Positions 4,639-5,326 of a stretch of DNA of 5,326 nucleotides are shown one piece after another. Where the stretch lies: the NCBI GenBank assembly GCA_015494165.1, contig WGBS01000238.1:1-5326 (forward strand), written 5' to 3'. Every line of letters starts with the position of its first letter. Position 1 is the stretch's first letter. Origin of the DNA: Gammaproteobacteria bacterium. Lineage in GTDB: Bacteria; Pseudomonadota; Gammaproteobacteria; S144-34. The position numbers were made by a program, and so were the translations under genes. A model generated the notes under the pieces. The model had not been told where the DNA came from. It did no database searches and saw only the letters and a list, made by a program, of their open reading frames with translations.

Positions 4639-5163
4639 TCAGACGGCCTCGAGGCGGCGCATGCCCTTGGGCAGCAGCCTGAGGTCGACGAGCGCCGTCA
4701 CGAGCGCCTTGGTGAAGGTGGCCTCCTCCTCGTAGACCATCTTGTAGTACTGGACCTTCATGGTCAGGGCGGCGCCGAGGGCGATGGAGCCGAAGGCCAG
4801 GCCCGAGCCCACGGCGAGCGTGGAGATGCCCGTCACGCCCTGGCCGATGGTGCAGCCCATGGCGAGCACGCCGCCGATGCCCATGAGCAGGCCGCCGACG
4901 ACGTGGTTGAGGGCATCGCGCAGGTTCACGAACCACTCGATGCGGAAGCTGCGCGAGACGATCGCCCAAACCAGCGAGCCGACGACGACGCCGGCGGCCG
5001 CCGCCATGCCGAAGCTGACCAGGTCTTGGCCGAAGCCCGACAGCGCCCAGTTGTAGAGGTCTCCGCTCGGCGAGACGAAGGTGTAGGACTGGGCCGCGGC
5101 GTGCAGCGGCGGCTCGTCCATGAACTCGACCTCCTCGAGCCAGGTGCGCCCCAGCGGGCCGGC
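4639..5163 (-). CDS. YeeE/YedE-family permease, C-terminal part, 5' end cut by a fold-back
   Basis: An inner-membrane permease of the YeeE/YedE (sulfur-transport) family, whose characterised members take up thiosulfate, with others linked to selenium or sulfur traffic. The frame is open from 5163 to the TGA at 4639-4641, giving 174 residues. Counted from Met at 5121, membrane segments lie around 35-55, 74-92 and 97-120. The hallmark MGCTIGQGVTGIS (88-100) holds the conserved Cys90 thought to handle the sulfur substrate. Met 5121 is not the real start. The frame continues upstream with AGPLGRTWLEEVEF, as in full-length relatives of about 350 residues. Beyond 5163 the sequence switches strand: the missing upstream codons appear on the plus strand at 5164-5326. 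The native gene was probably whole. The short tail after the last segment ends in MRRLEAV. Substrate is inferred from family only. Confidence 0.85.
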   Translation of the reverse strand, partial: AGPLGRTWLEEVEFMDEPPLHAAAQSYTFVSPSGDLYNWALSGFGQDLVSFGMAAAAGVVVGSLVWAIVSRSFRIEWFVNLRDALNHVVGGLLMGIGGVLAMGCTIGQGVTGISTLAVGSGLAFGSIALGAALTMKVQYYKMVYEEEATFTKALVTALVDLRLLPKGMRRLEAV

Positions 5164-5326
5164 GGCCTGCTGGTGCTGGCGCTGCTGGTGTGGGTCTTCC
5201 GCTCCGCCGACTTCCGCGGCCGCTTCGACAACATCCTCGGCGGCGGGGTGGTCGGCCTCGCCGTGGTGGGCGGCTGGTACGTGACGGCCGGCCCGCTGGG
5301 GCGCACCTGGCTCGAGGAGGTCGAGT
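5124..5326. repeat. Perfect 40-base inverted repeat around a 123-base loop, at the sequence end
   Basis: The left arm 5124-5163 starts ACTCGACCTCCTCGAGCCAG and is the exact reverse complement of the right arm 5287-5326, which ends the window. The loop 5164-5286 is unique. A palindromic GCCGGC sits at the inner end of each arm. The arm is cut by the window edge, so its true length may be greater. The structure is that of a fold-back junction. Confidence 0.9.
5161..5326 (+). CDS. YeeE/YedE-family permease, middle part, in inverted orientation
   Basis: An open plus-strand frame begins with GLLVLALLVWVFRSADFRGR, continues FDNILGGGVVGLAVVGGWYV, then TAGPLGRTWLEEVE at the window edge. This is one membrane segment, a loop and a second membrane segment, as found just before the C-terminal half of YeeE/YedE proteins. 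Its last 13 codons are identical to the first codons of the minus-strand part (from 5163 downward). Joined through that shared stretch the two give one continuous, family-like protein with no frame break. It has neither a start nor a stop here and should not be counted as a separate gene. Confidence 0.75.

Noticed and set aside
4639..5121. Met at 5121 as the true start of the permease
   Set aside because: The conserved sequence continues in frame upstream through AGPLGRTWLEEVEF, and the family is about twice as long; the apparent start is caused by the fold-back.

Overview
The window is GC-rich throughout, except for lower-GC patches around 3120-3160 and 3340-3370. Its encoded proteins look like those of a high-GC Proteobacterium. 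An alphaproteobacterium fits best, given the ECF sigma/anti-sigma pair, the Phd-FitB toxin-antitoxin pair and the IS5-type remnant. No rRNA or core protein gene is present to place it further. The total length and a fold-back at the right edge suggest that the window is a whole short contig, probably from a draft or metagenome assembly.

Layout. (a) 1-1300, minus strand: an ECF-type sigma factor (563-1210) is followed by a zinc-finger anti-sigma factor that runs off the left edge (549 down to 1). A good ECF-type promoter (1269-1297) lies upstream and suggests autoregulation. (b) 1298-1886: a GC-rich stretch with no convincing gene. (c) 1887-2594, plus strand: a WYL-type transcriptional regulator whose family resemblance stops near 2436, so it is broken. 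About 200 bases of non-coding DNA follow, with a short direct repeat and a hairpin. (d) 2618-3348: an apparently intact Phd/YefM antitoxin and FitB/VapC-like PIN toxin operon with its own promoter and a near-perfect operator palindrome. (e) 3348-about 3500: the end of an IS5-family element abuts the toxin stop codon. A 41-codon fragment of an unidentified gene follows (3541-3666). (f) 3678-4061, minus: an orphan antitoxin-like protein with a Phd/YefM-like N-terminus and an XRE-type helix-turn-helix. (g) about 4165-4346, plus: the C-terminal remnant of a Fic-domain gene. (h) 4489-4564, minus: tRNA-Lys(UUU) with encoded CCA. (i) 4639-5326: a YeeE/YedE-family sulfur-compound permease. Its C-terminal part is on the minus strand, and the adjoining upstream part appears on the plus strand behind a 40-base inverted repeat.

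The stretch from about 2436 to 4346 reads as an accessory graveyard between older chromosomal genes and a tRNA gene. It holds one live-looking toxin-antitoxin module plus remnants of an insertion sequence, a Fic gene and an antitoxin without a partner. I see no convincing new multi-gene system. The most informative observation is the fold-back junction inside the permease gene. It is most simply an assembly or amplification chimera, but it could in principle be a small invertible segment.
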